From: Hydrangea macrophylla
Taxonomy: Eukaryota; Streptophyta; Magnoliopsida; Cornales; Hydrangeaceae
DNA length: 64,000 nucleotides
Assembly: GCA_033977485.1 (NCBI GenBank)
Contig: CM066993.1
Location: 32,342,501 to 32,406,500 of the forward strand
Reading direction: 5' to 3'
The notes under the pieces are model-generated. The model made no database searches. It was not told the origin of the DNA and worked only from the letters and a program-made list of their open reading frames with translations. This document shows positions 33,419 through 45,203 of this stretch, piece after piece. A program made the translations under genes and the position numbers. The stretch's first letter is position 1. Each line of letters starts with the position of its first letter.

Positions 33419-34277
33419 CCTATCAAGGGAATAAGTATGAATCGACTGTTATAGCATGTTATTATCCTTGATGTACCGCGTGTTGTCAAGTGGATGAGAA
33501 AGAGAAAGTGAATGATGAGATTGAGTTGATTAGTAAAATGGTTTGGTTCGAAATGATTTGGTTTTGGAAATTTTTGGTTTTAAAATAAAATGGTTTTGAA
33601 AAGTATCTGTTTTGAAAAGCAAGTGTCTTTGAAAAAGAGTTGGGAGTAAGTCGCATTGGTCATGCATTTGCATGCACGAGGATAAAACAAGAAGAATGTA
33701 TTCTGTGAGGCCATGTTTATCTATCGACCTGTCTTGTTGAGACTTGTGCTATGCCTGTGGTGAGAATGCGTCTTTTGATAAGAGATTAACCATATCTTAA
33801 GATACTAAACTATGACATGAGTCAAGAGATGTTTTGTATTTATTGATTATTGTGTGGTTGAGACTCTCACTCAGCCTTGTTCCAAGGTTGACGACATGTT
33901 ACGCCTTGGGCATTCCTATGCCCAGAGTGTTGCAGGTTTGGAGATAGATAGAAGAGTTCAGGATGCAGTGCCGTGTAGCTAAGGAGGGTAAAGCCTTGCC
34001 GAAGATCTGATAGACAGTTTCTCAAGTTTTTAAACTTATGTAAATAGTTTAGTATGGTCTCTTGTATTAAGATTGAAGTTATTATAACTCCTGTTTAATT
34101 TTTGCTACTGTATTTATACTCTGATAAGTTTAGGTCATGCTTATGCTTTAGCATTTCCCTTATGATTGCATGGTGCGGAGTTAGAAGGACAAGACGATTA
34201 CAACCTAGTCACGTGATCACGGACCCATAAAGGAAATTTTAATTTTCTCTATTTTTGGCTTACACCGGGGCGTGACA

Positions 34278-34845
34278 CACACTCTCTTTCTCTCTAGCTC
34301 CCTTTGGTTTAGCATCCCAAACACACAAATATGATTCATATATATAGAAGAGAAAGGTGCACGGTGGCAACTTCTGCGTAAACTGGGGAAATCAAATCTG
34401 ACATTTTCGATCGATTGAAGTGACTTTGATCGATTGAGCACAGGTTAACCAGGTTCGATCGATTAAGAATAGTTCAATCGATTGATAAAAGGAACTACGT
34501 CATAAATTATGTTAGCAGGGATTTAATCGCTTGAAAGGGTTCGATCAATTGAAGAATGAAATTGTCAATCGATTGAAATGACTTCGATCGATTGAAAATG
34601 AAATTATAAGTATAGTCAAGGTATTCATATATAATTTTATTATATTAATATACACTGAAAAGTGAAAATACAGGGTATTGTATATAACATATTATTGTAT
34701 ATAATTCTAGAGTGCAAAATAATGAACTGAAACAAATTTATCAGGTCAACTAAACTACAAACGGATCCAAAAAAAAAAATTGTAATAACAAAAAACTTTA
34801 GAATTACACATTGAAGTAGGCAAGGAAAAATTAAAAATAACTCGT
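34278..34845. other. Spacer with an isolated palindrome array
   Basis: No gene. Contains the array at 34404-34585. Otherwise AT-rich. Confidence 0.6.
34404..34585. repeat. TTCGATCGATTGAA palindrome array outside any defined LTR
   Basis: About eight degenerate units (TTCGATCGATTGAAG, TTTGATCGATTGAG, TTCAATCGATTGAT and others). It starts about 125 bp after the gypsy-like LTR end at 34277. Confidence 0.85.
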
Positions 34846-36360
34846 CAATGATAGAGACCAAAAACAAGAAGAAGCAAAAAATCAATGGTAAAACAAAGGT
34901 AGCCAATTTGGTTTACAATACAACAGTAAAAAAAATGTGAGCCATCTTAATAAAAGTATAAAACATCGTTTGTGATTGTAATTTGGTTTTCAGATTTGAA
35001 TAAAGTTGGCATTAATGTATAAATTAACGGGTAAAAGTGTAATTGTGTGTCAAAAGTTCTTGGCTTCTAAAGAAGTGCAAAATTCTTAATTTTGAGAAGT
35101 TAGGATTTTTGACTTCTCCAAATGGACATTCTAAAAACCGTTGGAAATGGGGCTTCTAGAATTGAACAATTGGTTTGTGATGTATTTGGTATGTTAAATA
35201 AATTTGAGGGCTCGGTGTTTGGAAATCATTGGGAATGGATTTCTGGAAAAAGAAGTCCATTTAGAGAAGTGAAATCTGTTTGGTGAGGTTTGAGAATGAA
35301 CTTCTTGACAAGAAGTGCATCTCTAGAATGCCCATTTGGAGAAATCAAAAATCACGACTTCTCAAAACTGTGATTTATGCACTTTCCTAGAAAGTTAGGA
35401 ACTTTTGACACGCAATTACACTTTTATCCCTTATTTCACAAATTATTACCAATTTTAGCCAAATCTCATAACCAAATACTACCATAGCCGATACCTATAC
35501 TTTTACTAAGAGGACTCACGCTTTTCTCATTGTTCTAGGATTGTAAACCAAATTGACTACCTTTGTTTCACCATTGGCTTTTTTGCTTTTTTTTTTTTTT
35601 TGGGTTCTCTATCACTAAGGAGTCGTTGACTTGGACATATTTCTTCCTCATGTTAATAGTTATCATCATAGCAATAATGATATATTTATACTCTCAATTA
35701 CACCTCCAACCACATTCAGTATATCCTGCCTCTTAAGTATATCCTGCCTCTTAATTCTAATAGGTCCTATATGGAACTCTTGTGAAACTCACCAAAATTA
35801 AGGGCAATCAAAGGTCAGAATGTACTAAATGTGGTTGATAGTGTAAATGTGGGTATGAGTGTATCATTACTCTTATCGTAGACTCTAAGCCTCTAACTAT
35901 ACTCTAATAAACTAATAATTTTCCAATATTAATTCTTACCATTGTAGTTCATTTGACCTGATTACATATGATTATTCTTAATTGGTTTCAGTTTACTATT
36001 TTGCATTTTAGAATTATTTGCTATAATATGTTTTATGCATTTAGTTTTAAATTATTGGTTAAGGGTAATAATAATAAGTAGGTATATGTTTCCAAATGCA
36101 TTTGTTCATTTACATGCACTTTTTATTTAAAAACTACCCATTCACCGAAAAATCACTTCTTTTTAAAAAGTCTATGTAGAAAAGTCTATCTTGGAAAGCC
36201 CATTTTAGAAATGGACTTCTGTGTGAAAAATTGTGCCAAACACTACCGCACTTCTTGTCAAGAAGTCCATTTTCAAAACTCATCTAACAGATTCCACTTC
36301 TATAAATAGACTACTACTTCCAGAAAGTCCATTTTCAATGGTATACAAAACACCCTCTAA
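34846..36360. mobile_element. Composite of hAT-like foldback elements
   Basis: Two overlapping inverted repeats. Arms about 34846-35170 and 35310-35630 pair (shared AACAAAGGTAGCCAATTTGG). A second pair, 35211-35325 and 36235-36358, has ends like CTCGGTGTTTGG and GTGTTTTGTATACC. The part 36020-36245 is the sister of 19491-19732 in reverse. GTGTTTGG ends suggest hAT. Target duplications are unclear, so nested insertions are inferred. No transposase coding. Confidence 0.5.
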
Positions 36361-36389
36361 ATATCCAAAAAGTGTCTACATAACCAAAA

Positions 36390-37633
36390 GGGCAAATTAC
36401 ATTGACCTCTCCTGAGGTATTTGACAATTACATTGACCTCTCCGATGTTTTCAAAAATTACACTCACCTCCCTTCTATTTTGAAAATGACTGTTATACCC
36501 TTGGACAAATTATCCAAAAAATTATTCACTACCTTTTAAAATGAAAAAAATATATATTTACAATTATGAAAAAAATTTAAAAAATCATCCACAAAATTTC
36601 AGTATATACAAAATCAAACTTTTACTAACTTTTTTTTAAAAAAAATATCAACAATAATTTCAAAAACATAAAAAATCATCAACAAAATTATCTACTACCA
36701 CTTTTAAATGAAATGAATAATAACAATAATGAAAAAAAAAACATCAACAATTTAAAAAAAAAAATGAAAAATGAATAGCTGTATTATATTTTTGTCTACT
36801 TTATATTTTTAAAATTGTGAACTTGCTCCCAACATTGTGAATGAGCTGCTCCAATGAAAGTTAATTAGTACACATCTTGCATGGGCATTGCCCTAGTGTG
36901 CATATATATATATATATATATAAGACTCCACTGAGCATTTTTTTTAAAAACATAAAGCAGATAAAAATACAATATACTATTCAATTTTTTAAAAAAATTG
37001 TTGATGTGCATTTATTTATTTATTATTATTTTATTTATTTTTGTTATTTCTTTTCATTTTAAAGTGGTAGTAGATAATTTTCTTGATGATTTTTTTATAT
37101 TTTTAAATTATTATTGATATTTATAAATAAAAGAGTAATGTTACGCTTTCCAAATTTATTTCCTAAAAGTGTTTCCCAACACATGTCCCACTTCAACATC
37201 ATTTGGGATGAAAATTTGGGAAGTATAGTATTACTCTAAATAAATGTTCTAATAAATGACTTAATATTAAAAAACTAAATCTGTAAACTATTGTAAGTTA
37301 GGTTAAAGATTATAAAACCTAAATCTGAAATTTTTATGATTTTTTTTTGAATTGCAAATTTTTATAAAGTTATGGCTAAATATTATAAATCTAAATCTGT
37401 AAAATTTGCTAATGTACATATTATTTTATTTAATGCGCACAAGTACACACACTCACACAAATACACACACACACACGTACATATATATATATATATATAT
37501 AATGAGATAAGGGATAAATTGATAATTTTACACTTAAAAAGTAGGTAGATAAAAGGTGAGTGCTATTTTCCAAACTAGAGAGGAAGTCCTTGTAATTGTC
37601 ATATACCTTAAGGGAGGTCAGTGTAATTTGCCC
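36390..37633. mobile_element. 1.24-kb MULE-type foldback element with 9-bp target duplication
   Basis: Ends GGGCAAATTACATTGACCTC and its inverted counterpart TGTAATTTGCCC. Flanked by TAACCAAAA at 36381-36389 and 37634-37642, a perfect 9-bp duplication. The inside is very AT-rich with inverted similarity between the halves, a TA tract at 36903-36922 and another near 37480-37501. It has no transposase frame and carries a second MITE at 37133-37236. Confidence 0.8.
37133..37236. mobile_element. 104-bp MITE nested in the foldback element
   Basis: Ends GAGTAATGTTACGCTTTCCAAATTT and AAATTTGGGAAG...TATTACTC are inverted repeats. Flanks TAAATAAAA and TAAATAAAT match at 8 of 9 bases. The GAGTAAT end is shared with the MITEs at 5109 and 45822. 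Confidence 0.75.
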
Positions 37634-37642
37634 TAACCAAAA

Positions 37643-39017
37643 AGTGGGAAGGAGCATATTTGTTATGAATAGGAACTCCCAATTGCTTAGTAGGGGATGT
37701 TTGGTATCCACATTTGGAGTCTCATAATTGATTATGGACTTCAAGTGCAATCTAGAAATTGTTTGGCAGCTAATGTCCAATCGCAGCCATATTCTTCTTA
37801 GTATACTCACAAGTCACATCCTTTGTATTGAAAAACACACATAATTGTGATTGCTTATAATACAAGTATACAACATTATAGGGATAATTATTTACAACCG
37901 ACCCAAAAGCCAAATCATAATTTGGCACATCTTATGCAAGTCACTCGCAAAAAAATCACTTATGTTCAAATTGTCAAATATAGTTTTTGGTGAGTGGCAA
38001 ATTTTGTAATTGGCTCACTTTTTTTTGCTTTGTTTTTTATTTTTATTTTTATGCTTGGAATTCAAAATCTTGTCTGCCACTGTTTTGTTATCTTTAGAGT
38101 TCAAAAATCATTTACTCAATCTACCGTGAGAGACTTGGCTTATCGACCTTCAATTATTCATGATGTATTTGATTGATGGAGATTAATGATTTGAGTCATG
38201 CCTAATCACAACTTATTTTTTGGAGATTCTGTGGATGTGAATGTATCATATTCTTATACTACGAGTCTATCATGTATGTGTTTTTACTATTTGAGTAAAG
38301 ATTTGGGTACAAATAATTCATAAACAAATTACATTAATATCATTGAAGATTGTCATGTGATAGAGTTGATACTTTTTTGTCTCCTGTGTGGCAGACAATT
38401 TTACCATTATAACAGTTTTCCACTGATATTAATGTAATTTATTTGTAGAATGTTTACGTCCAAATCTTTAGTCAATACTAGTATTTATTTCTTGATGATA
38501 TGAGCATGAGGGCCATAATCAATCCAGCCTCATAAGTTTCTTTTTGTGGGACTCATTTGAAAATGTTTGAGATGGGATACTACTAGGAAAGGTTCTAGGA
38601 ATCACTTTTAACTCTGTTTGGCGCATCACTTGTTTCTGCAATTTAGTAGCAAAAACCTAACTTTTGGCCAAAAGTTATGCAATTGCAAAATTCTGCCATT
38701 GGCTCATTATTTTAGAAAAAATTAGATGATGATCCCTAATTAGAGAAATAGAATAGTTTAAGGATAATTAATTTTTTTCACTTGGATTTAATCCCTTCCC
38801 AAATAAATATCATAAACAAAATGACAAAATAAATTAAAAACACAAATTTGCTACTATTTTGTTTAATAGAAAAGGACTTCGACCAAAAAAAAAAAAAAAC
38901 AAACAAATAGAAAAGGACAAAAAAAAAAGATGTTGGGATTAAAGGACAAATTGCACCCACGCAGAAGGCTACCATTTCCCAGCCCACTCGCATGGTAAAA
39001 GTGCATACATACATAAT
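37643..39017. other. Spacer with a small foldback at 38293-38476
   Basis: No gene recognised. The foldback has arms about 38293-38341 and 38424-38476 (AAGATTTGG...AAATTACATTAATATCA) around an 80-bp loop. Its duplication is not clear. The rest is AT-rich. Confidence 0.5.
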
Positions 39018-39612
39018 AGCAACTCATATTTTGAAATTATTTTTCAAACTTTAAACATTTATGATTTTTTATTTACTAACTTCAATTTTTATAAATTTTA
39101 TACCGTTAGAATCGTGTAGATGAGATACAAAACTAGTATAATTGTTGATATGTTTTTAGCAAAAAAAAAACTTGAATTTTTTTTACATGCTTTGACAGCT
39201 TTATTTCTCAAAACACTGGTGAAATTTCAGCACTTTGAATGTGGAGAAATTTAAAAAATTTTGCAAGTTTTGACACACAGAATTAAAACTGGTAATGTTT
39301 CACCGCTGTTTTAAAATGTGCTCAAAACATTGGTAAAACAGTGGAGAAATTTCATCACTTTTGAACAGTGGTGCAATTTTGAAATGTGGATAAATAGTGG
39401 TGAAATTTCACTGTTTTTTCTAGGAATAAGTCTGTCAAGGCATGTAAAATTTATTTATTTATTGCTCAAAACATATCAACAAATGGTACAAGTTTTGTAA
39501 CTCTTGTCCACACGATTCCAATAGTATAAAATTTGCGAAAAATAGAGTTATAGATTAAAAGTTATGGAGGCTTAAAAGTTTAAAAAATAATTTTGAAATG
39601 AGATTTTATCTG
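39018..39612. mobile_element. 595-bp foldback element with ~195-bp arms
   Basis: Arm 39018-39215 pairs with 39420-39612 (shared TTGTTGATATGTTTT, ACATGC and TTGACAG segments in inverted order). The centre has repeated GTGAAATTTCA-like motifs. No target duplication or coding capacity was found. Class unknown. Confidence 0.65.
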
Positions 39613-40479
39613 ACTAAGAAAGCTAGGAAAGCTAGCGTGTGTGGGTGTGTGGCTATTTTTTCTTACCGTTGGAATTTAAAAACGCTAGGGTGTGGGCGTG
39701 GGCGTGTGGCGCACTTGGGCAGTTAGAGAGGGTTTTTCTGTCTAAAAAAATTTTGAGGGACTTACATGAACATATATATTTTTTAAGTTATCCTTAAACT
39801 CATGTAATTGTAAATTACAATAGAATGTTCTTATATCTAATTAACCCTTATTATTATTGTTATTGCGATTGCATAGCAAAATCTGTGTTACCAAAAAGTC
39901 TTATTTTAGATTTTAAATTCTATAATCACTTATAGACTCTAAAAGCTATTGCCAAATGATACCTAAAAGTACTTGATGAGGTCTTAGTGTGCATTCCATA
40001 TGAACTGATTCCTCCTGCTGCCCAACACACATGTTTCATTCAATGGTCAGGTATAATCACGGTAGCATTAATATAATCTTTGGTCAATAATGTTTGCTCG
40101 TAGGGGATTATGAGTTTTGACTACCTTTAGAAATTATTGTTTTCACTTTTTCAAGCCTACTGTTTAGTTTCTATGATCTAAAAGATATCAGTTCCATTTA
40201 CATAATTTTTCTCTTTTTAATGGAGAATGAGAGAGGGTTCAAATTTTTATAAGAGATTCTCTAGTTGTTTGCCTTCAGTCATTCTTCAGTTGGAATGAAT
40301 AATATAGATAAGTATATTACAAAAAAGGGAAAAAAAAAATAAAAAAAAAGGAAGAAAAAAGATCTCGTTGTTACATCGTATCTATATATTTGAATAGTCA
40401 CGTACATACATAATGCCTACACGCATACGTAGTTATGTACCCATGTTTCACTTTACTTTACGTAGTTTTAAGTTGAGAT
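39613..40479. other. AT-rich spacer
   Basis: No gene or clear repeat boundary seen; A-rich run at 40321-40360. Confidence 0.5.
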
Positions 40480-40672
40480 TTAATTTCCGACATACACACA
40501 CCAAATCCAATCCAACCTCAAGGTCTCACAAATGACCCGATATATAAAGCCCAACAATGGTCACATACATACTAAAGAATAAAGGGACAAATACTCCTTT
40601 CACGGAGAGTTGAACCCTCACACTTGCACTTGGAAAGGCAAGCTCACACCACTAAGCCAAAGGGTCCTTGGT
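40480..40672 (-). mobile_element. tRNA-derived SINE, minus strand
   Basis: On the minus strand, box A TTGGCTTAGTGGTG (40660-40647) and box B GGTTCAACTCTCC (40616-40604) form an internal pol III promoter. They are followed by a body with GTTGGGCTTT and TGAGACCTTGAGGTTGG, also found in the SINE at 46874. The tRNA-like part is too degenerate to be a tRNA gene. Ends are approximate. Confidence 0.65.
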
Positions 40673-40798
40673 AAATGGGATTATCTTTTAAGTAGAAAAA
40701 AAAAAAATTTCAAATGGAGTTATCTTTCAAGTAGAATTGACAATTATGTCATTCATTTATAGAAATTTTAGTCAAAAGTTCTGTAAAATAAACTCTCT

Positions 40799-40809
40799 TT
40801 TGTGTGTGT

Positions 40810-40840
<31 letters not shown>

Positions 40841-40845
40841 GGGGG
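40799..40845. repeat. TG tract followed by a run of about 22 G
   Basis: TG microsatellite passing directly into poly-G, five bases before the 410-bp tandem duplication. Long G runs are rare here and may form quadruplexes or be an assembly artefact. Confidence 0.9.
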
Positions 40846-40850
40846 TTGTT

Positions 40851-41670
40851 TAGGTCCAACTCGGTTTATTTATTTGTTTATTTATTTATTGTTATTTTTG
40901 TAGTAAAAAATCCCTTAATAAAAAAATAGTAATGTGAAATTTGAAATTTTCACATAACTAATTATGTGAAATTCCACACAATTTTTTTTTTTAAAGTTTG
41001 TTTCTTTATTTCAAACTTTGTTTATGTAACTAATGGATGATAAGATTCATGACCACCACTCTGGCTTTGCTTTTTTTCCCCCCGCCTCTTTAGCATGGTT
41101 GGTGGTGGCCCTGGTGGGTGATAATACTACAGTAATTGAGAAGAAATAAATGAAGAAAAGTGAGATAAAAAAGGTGTTAATGGGGCAAATATTTGACATT
41201 TTAAATTCAAAATTTGGTTAACATTTTCCTTAATAAATGTAATTTGAAAATTTATTTATTTAGGTCCAACTCGGTTTATTTATTTGTTTATTTATTTATT
41301 GTTATTTTTGTAGTAAAAAATCCCTTAATAAAAAAATAGTAATGTGAAATTTGAAATTTTCACATAACTAATTATATGAAATTCCACACAAATATTTTTT
41401 TTTTTAAGTTTGTTTCTTTATTTCAAACTTTGTTTATGTAACTAATGGATGATAAGATTCATGACCACCACTCTGGCTTTGCTTTTTTTCCCCGCCTCTT
41501 TAGCATGGTTGGTGGTGGCCCTGGTGGGTGATAATACTACAGTAATTGAGAAGAAATAAATGAAGAAAAGTGAGATAAAAAAGGTGTTAATGGGGCAAAT
41601 ATTTGACATTTTAAATTCAAAATTTGGTTAACATTTTCCTTAATAAATGTAATTTGAAAATTTATTTATT
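40851..41670. repeat. Tandem duplication, two units of 410 bp
   Basis: Unit 40851-41260 is repeated at 41261-41670 with only a few differences (for example TAATTATGTG versus TAATTATATG and homopolymer length). The units abut without spacer. No gene inside. The near-identity means a recent event or an assembly duplication. Confidence 0.95.
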
Positions 41671-42540
41671 TCTTTTCTCTAAATTTTCACATGAAAACTG
41701 TAGCAGGCCATTTTTAACAAACAGTGAAATTTAATTTGGTTTCATTATTGATACAAAGAAAAAAAAAATCATTTTGTGAATATATTAAATAATCAAGAAA
41801 ACAACAAAGGGAAAAGAGAAAAGAGAGCTAGAGTTTCTCATAACACAAAAACTGAATAAATGAATAAAATAGAGACAATAATAGTATATCTAGGTATACA
41901 GTATTATCCTAATAGAAAGTAAAATACTAAACTACCCTAAAACTAATAAAACTAATAATTATAATAGCTAACTCTAATACATTTAACCTAGGGCTGGCCA
42001 TCCCAACCCGAGACTCGACCAACCTGACCCAACCCGACCAACCCGAAGGGATTTGAGTGGTTTTGGCGGAAGGCCGGATGAGTCATGGTTTTCCCAAGTC
42101 ACACCCGATTGCTTATGGTTCGGTTGTCGGTTTTTATAATCCATATCCGACATCGCCCGACCCGACCCGACCCGACCCGGCCACATATTGAAAACTTAGA
42201 AAACACAATATATGTGGTGGAACTATGGAAGTCATTTTCAATTCTGTTTTTTGTATGTTGTATGAATCTGATGGTGGATTGTATAATTGTTTTTCATTTT
42301 TCATTACTTGTTAAGTTTATGTAGGATTTTTATTTAGGGTTAACTAGTATTAAATCCTATTTAGTGTATCTTTGTTATAATAGACCCAACACAATAAACT
42401 ATTTGAAGATTGGTCCACAAAAATATTTCAGACCATTCTACCCCTAGCTTAATATAGGATTTTTAAAATTCAAATGCACATTTATTTGATTCCTAATATA
42501 TAAACATCTATATATGTATATGTAATTAAAAAAATACTAT
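41671..42540. other. Spacer with a CCCGA-rich stretch
   Basis: No gene. TAGGGCTGGCCA at 41990 followed by AACCCGA-type repeats resembles the ends of some hAT-like plant repeats. (CCCGA)n lies at about 42153-42179. No partner end or duplication was identified. Confidence 0.4.
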
Positions 42541-42567
42541 ATATATACAAGATCTCTTCTCAAAACC

Positions 42568-42635
<68 letters not shown>

Positions 42636-43400
42636 TCGGCCAGTTGCTGTTTCAAGGATTGTTTTCGGCGATCAAGCACCGACGAACGTGAGTGCTTCGT
42701 TGGTGTAGAAAGAAGCTTCGTGGCGTACAAGAGCAATGGATGACGGATATATTTGACTATTTATCGTTGTCGCCATCTTCGCCGTTGAGTCCGAGATTCA
42801 GAGCGATGCATCCCGATCTGCTAGTGGCGTGTTAGGCTCTAATGGAGTCGTCGCCGATCTGTTATGCAAATTCTCTATTTTCTGTTGGTCCTCTAATTTT
42901 CTGCAGCTGTAGTGTAAAATTATACACTAATGCTAGTTCTTGTACTCTTACATTAGTCTCTCTCCCTCTTTTTTTTTTTTGGATATTGGATTTGATTGAT
43001 TTTTAGTGTAAAAATATGTTGATTTTACATTTGTTCACTGATTTTTAGTGTAAAAATTATAGCTATCAAGATTTGACTCTTGTGTTGTTTTTTCGTGTAA
43101 AAACTATAGCTAGTAAGATTTGACTCTTGTATTATTTTTCACTGATTTGTTTGTTTTTTTTTTTATAGCAATGCATTGAAAAAATATACTATAGTGTAAA
43201 ATTCTCCTCTTATAGTCATTCATAATGCAGTGTTAAAATTATAATGGCAATCATTAAGTACTCTTTTATATACTATATATATATGTATAAAGTTATGAAA
43301 TGTAGTGAAAATTTTACACTGATAATGTAGTGTAAAATTATACACTGATTTCCAAAATTACATTGAACGAAAAAAATTAGCAATGGATAGTCTAACAAAT
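42541..43400 (+). other. Promoter/leader-like remnant and AGTGTAAAATTATACACT repeats
   Basis: A TATATATAC run, then a CT/CA microsatellite (42570-42634), then a GC-richer 200-bp stretch, then AT-rich DNA. This looks like the start of a transcribed unit, but no coding frame follows. AGTGTAAAATTATACACT, a near-palindrome, occurs at about 42913 and 43321, and shorter AGTGTAAAA copies lie between. A ~58-bp unit is duplicated at 43030-43140 (GATTTGACTCTTGT). The identity of the unit is unknown. Confidence 0.35.
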
Positions 43401-43613
43401 ATTTGACGTGGCACTAAAGATATGAAAATCATTAAAGATGTGGATGACAGCTTACCAAAACAAAAAGAGTCCACTACAAATTAAATCTTCATTCAAATGT
43501 GTATACCTACAATCATGGTAATTATAGTTTGTTCCAAAAATAACTCCACAATTAATGGGATAAGAATAACTCCATATATAACCACCTATATCCATATATA
43601 TATATATATATAT

Positions 43614-43870
43614 ACAGTTTTTATCTAATGAGGACTCCCTCATTTTATAAAATGAACACCTCTCACTTTTCTCTCAATAAGAGTTTGTATAAATTCATCT
43701 AGCCCCCTATTTTCAGGGGATTCTTTCCCCAACTTAGCAAAAAATTCTTTCAACTCAGCAAAAAATTGAAATCTATGAGAGGTAAAATAGGTAAGAGAGA
43801 CATGAATAGAGAGAGAAGTAAGGGGTGTGCATTTTATAAAATGAGGGAGTCCTCATTAGATAAGAACTGT
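43614..43870. mobile_element. 257-bp MITE with 41-bp terminal inverted repeats
   Basis: ACAGTTTTTATCTAATGAGG...CATTTTATAAAATG at the left pairs with the right end ...CCTCATTAGATAAGAACTGT. It is inserted in a TATATA stretch, so a TA or longer duplication cannot be resolved. No coding capacity. Confidence 0.8.
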
Positions 43871-44217
43871 ATATATATATATCTGTAACTATTAATTGTG
43901 GATTGTTAATCCCTTAATTATAGGGATAACTTTGACTATATGCTGGATTATATAGATATATGTCATCCTATATATATATATATATGTAAAGGTTAAAAAT
44001 GTCATAAAAATAACCAAATTTGGGGGAATTTAAAAGGAATTGGGGATTTTGCATTGATTTGGACCTATTAGTAACATGATAATAAGAGTGGACCTAATCA
44101 AAAAAAGTTTAGTAGATAGGGATTTTCGGGGAAATTTCTATTTTATTTATTAGTAAGTTAAATTGAATGTCTTCCTAAAAAGTTTGCAAGAAGGTGAAAT
44201 GGTGAATAACAGGGTCA
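43871..44217. other. AT-rich spacer
   Basis: TA tracts at about 43871-43880 and 43970-43986. No gene. Confidence 0.5.
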
Positions 44218-45203
44218 TACTTTGCAGTTGGCTACAACAAACTCAGCACTATCATGGTGTAAAATTGATGAAAATATGATATATTTTTTTTGTCGGGTTT
44301 CACCTGAAACCAACCTGAACCAACTCAAAACCGACGGATCGGTTTCACCCGACTGAATGGATGGATGACGAATTCTAAACTCATAACCCGATGGAATTCG
44401 GATGAATGATCGGGTGGGGGTCAAACCCGACTCACCAGAACCATGACCACCCCTAATTTAACCCATTGCTAGACCCAAAGAGGGGCTCTAGCCCTCCCTT
44501 TAAATTTTGAATTTTTTTTGGTATACCCTAGTAACAAAAAAAAAAAAAAAAAAAAATGTAAACTTAAGCCCTCTAGAATTTCAGAAAAGCCTCCTATTTT
44601 TTTTTTTTTGAATATTTAAAATTTTGTGTTAATTTACATATAGATTGTAATTCCAATTAGCCCACCCCACTTTGTAAAAATTTATATTGGGCAACAAATT
44701 TTGTGTTAAGTTACTTTGCAGTTGGGTACAACACACTCAGCACTTTCAGGGTGTAAAATTGATGAAAATAGGATATATTTTTTTTGTCGGGTTTCACCTG
44801 AAACCAACCCGAACCAACTCAAAACCGACGGATCGGTTTCACCCGACTGAATGGATGGATGACGGATTCTAAACTCATAACCTGATGGGATTCGGATGGA
44901 TGATGGGGTGGGGGTCAAACCCGACTCACCAGAACCATGGTCACCCCTAATTTAACCCATTGGTAGACCCAAAGAGGGGCAAAGGGGCTCTAGCCCTCCC
45001 TTTAAATTTTGAATTTTTTTTGGTATACCCTAGTAAAAAAAAAAAATGTAAACTTAAGCCCTCTAGAATTTCAGAAAAGCCCACCCCTTCTTTTTTTTTT
45101 TTTTTTTTTTTTTTTTTTGAATATTTAAAATTTTGTGTTAATTTACATATAGATTGTAATTCCAATTAGCCCACCCCACTTTGTAAAAATTTATATTGGG
45201 CAA
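44218..45203. repeat. Tandem duplication, two units with 494-bp period
   Basis: Unit 44218-44694 recurs at 44712-45203. Both contain a minus-strand open stretch with the same Pro/Ser/Arg-rich text and a CGGGTTTCACC...CACCCGACTGAATGG block, and end in ATATTGGGCAA. They differ by substitutions and by A/T tract lengths (T run at 45088-45118 in the second). The region resembles non-coding repeat DNA; I do not call the short frames genes. Confidence 0.9.

Larger units (their letters stand above)
30399..34277 (+). repeat. Gypsy-like LTR (R/U5 and 3' end), plus orientation, right of the nested copia element
   Basis: Continues the sequence cut at 21676 and ends GGGGCGTGACA at 34277. The last ~50 bp match the minus-strand LTR end at 19733 (inverted). 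A GGGC/CCCAGAGTGTTGCAGG segment near 33900 and a repeated GTTGAAGACGTCC motif also occur in long plant gypsy LTRs as I know them. No coding region was found in 3.9 kb: GA tract near 30640-30662, GC-rich middle to 31750, TTA microsatellite, then AT-rich DNA. It could be a solo LTR. No primer site follows 34277. Confidence 0.5.

Noticed and set aside
42153..42179. CCCGA repeat as a telomere-like tract
   Set aside because: The unit does not match the plant telomere repeat (CCCTAAA) and the tract is only about five units long.
43515..43985. A larger inverted repeat around the 257-bp MITE
   Set aside because: Some inverted similarity (AACTCCACAATTAATGGG-like) exists, but it is weak and confused by TA tracts.
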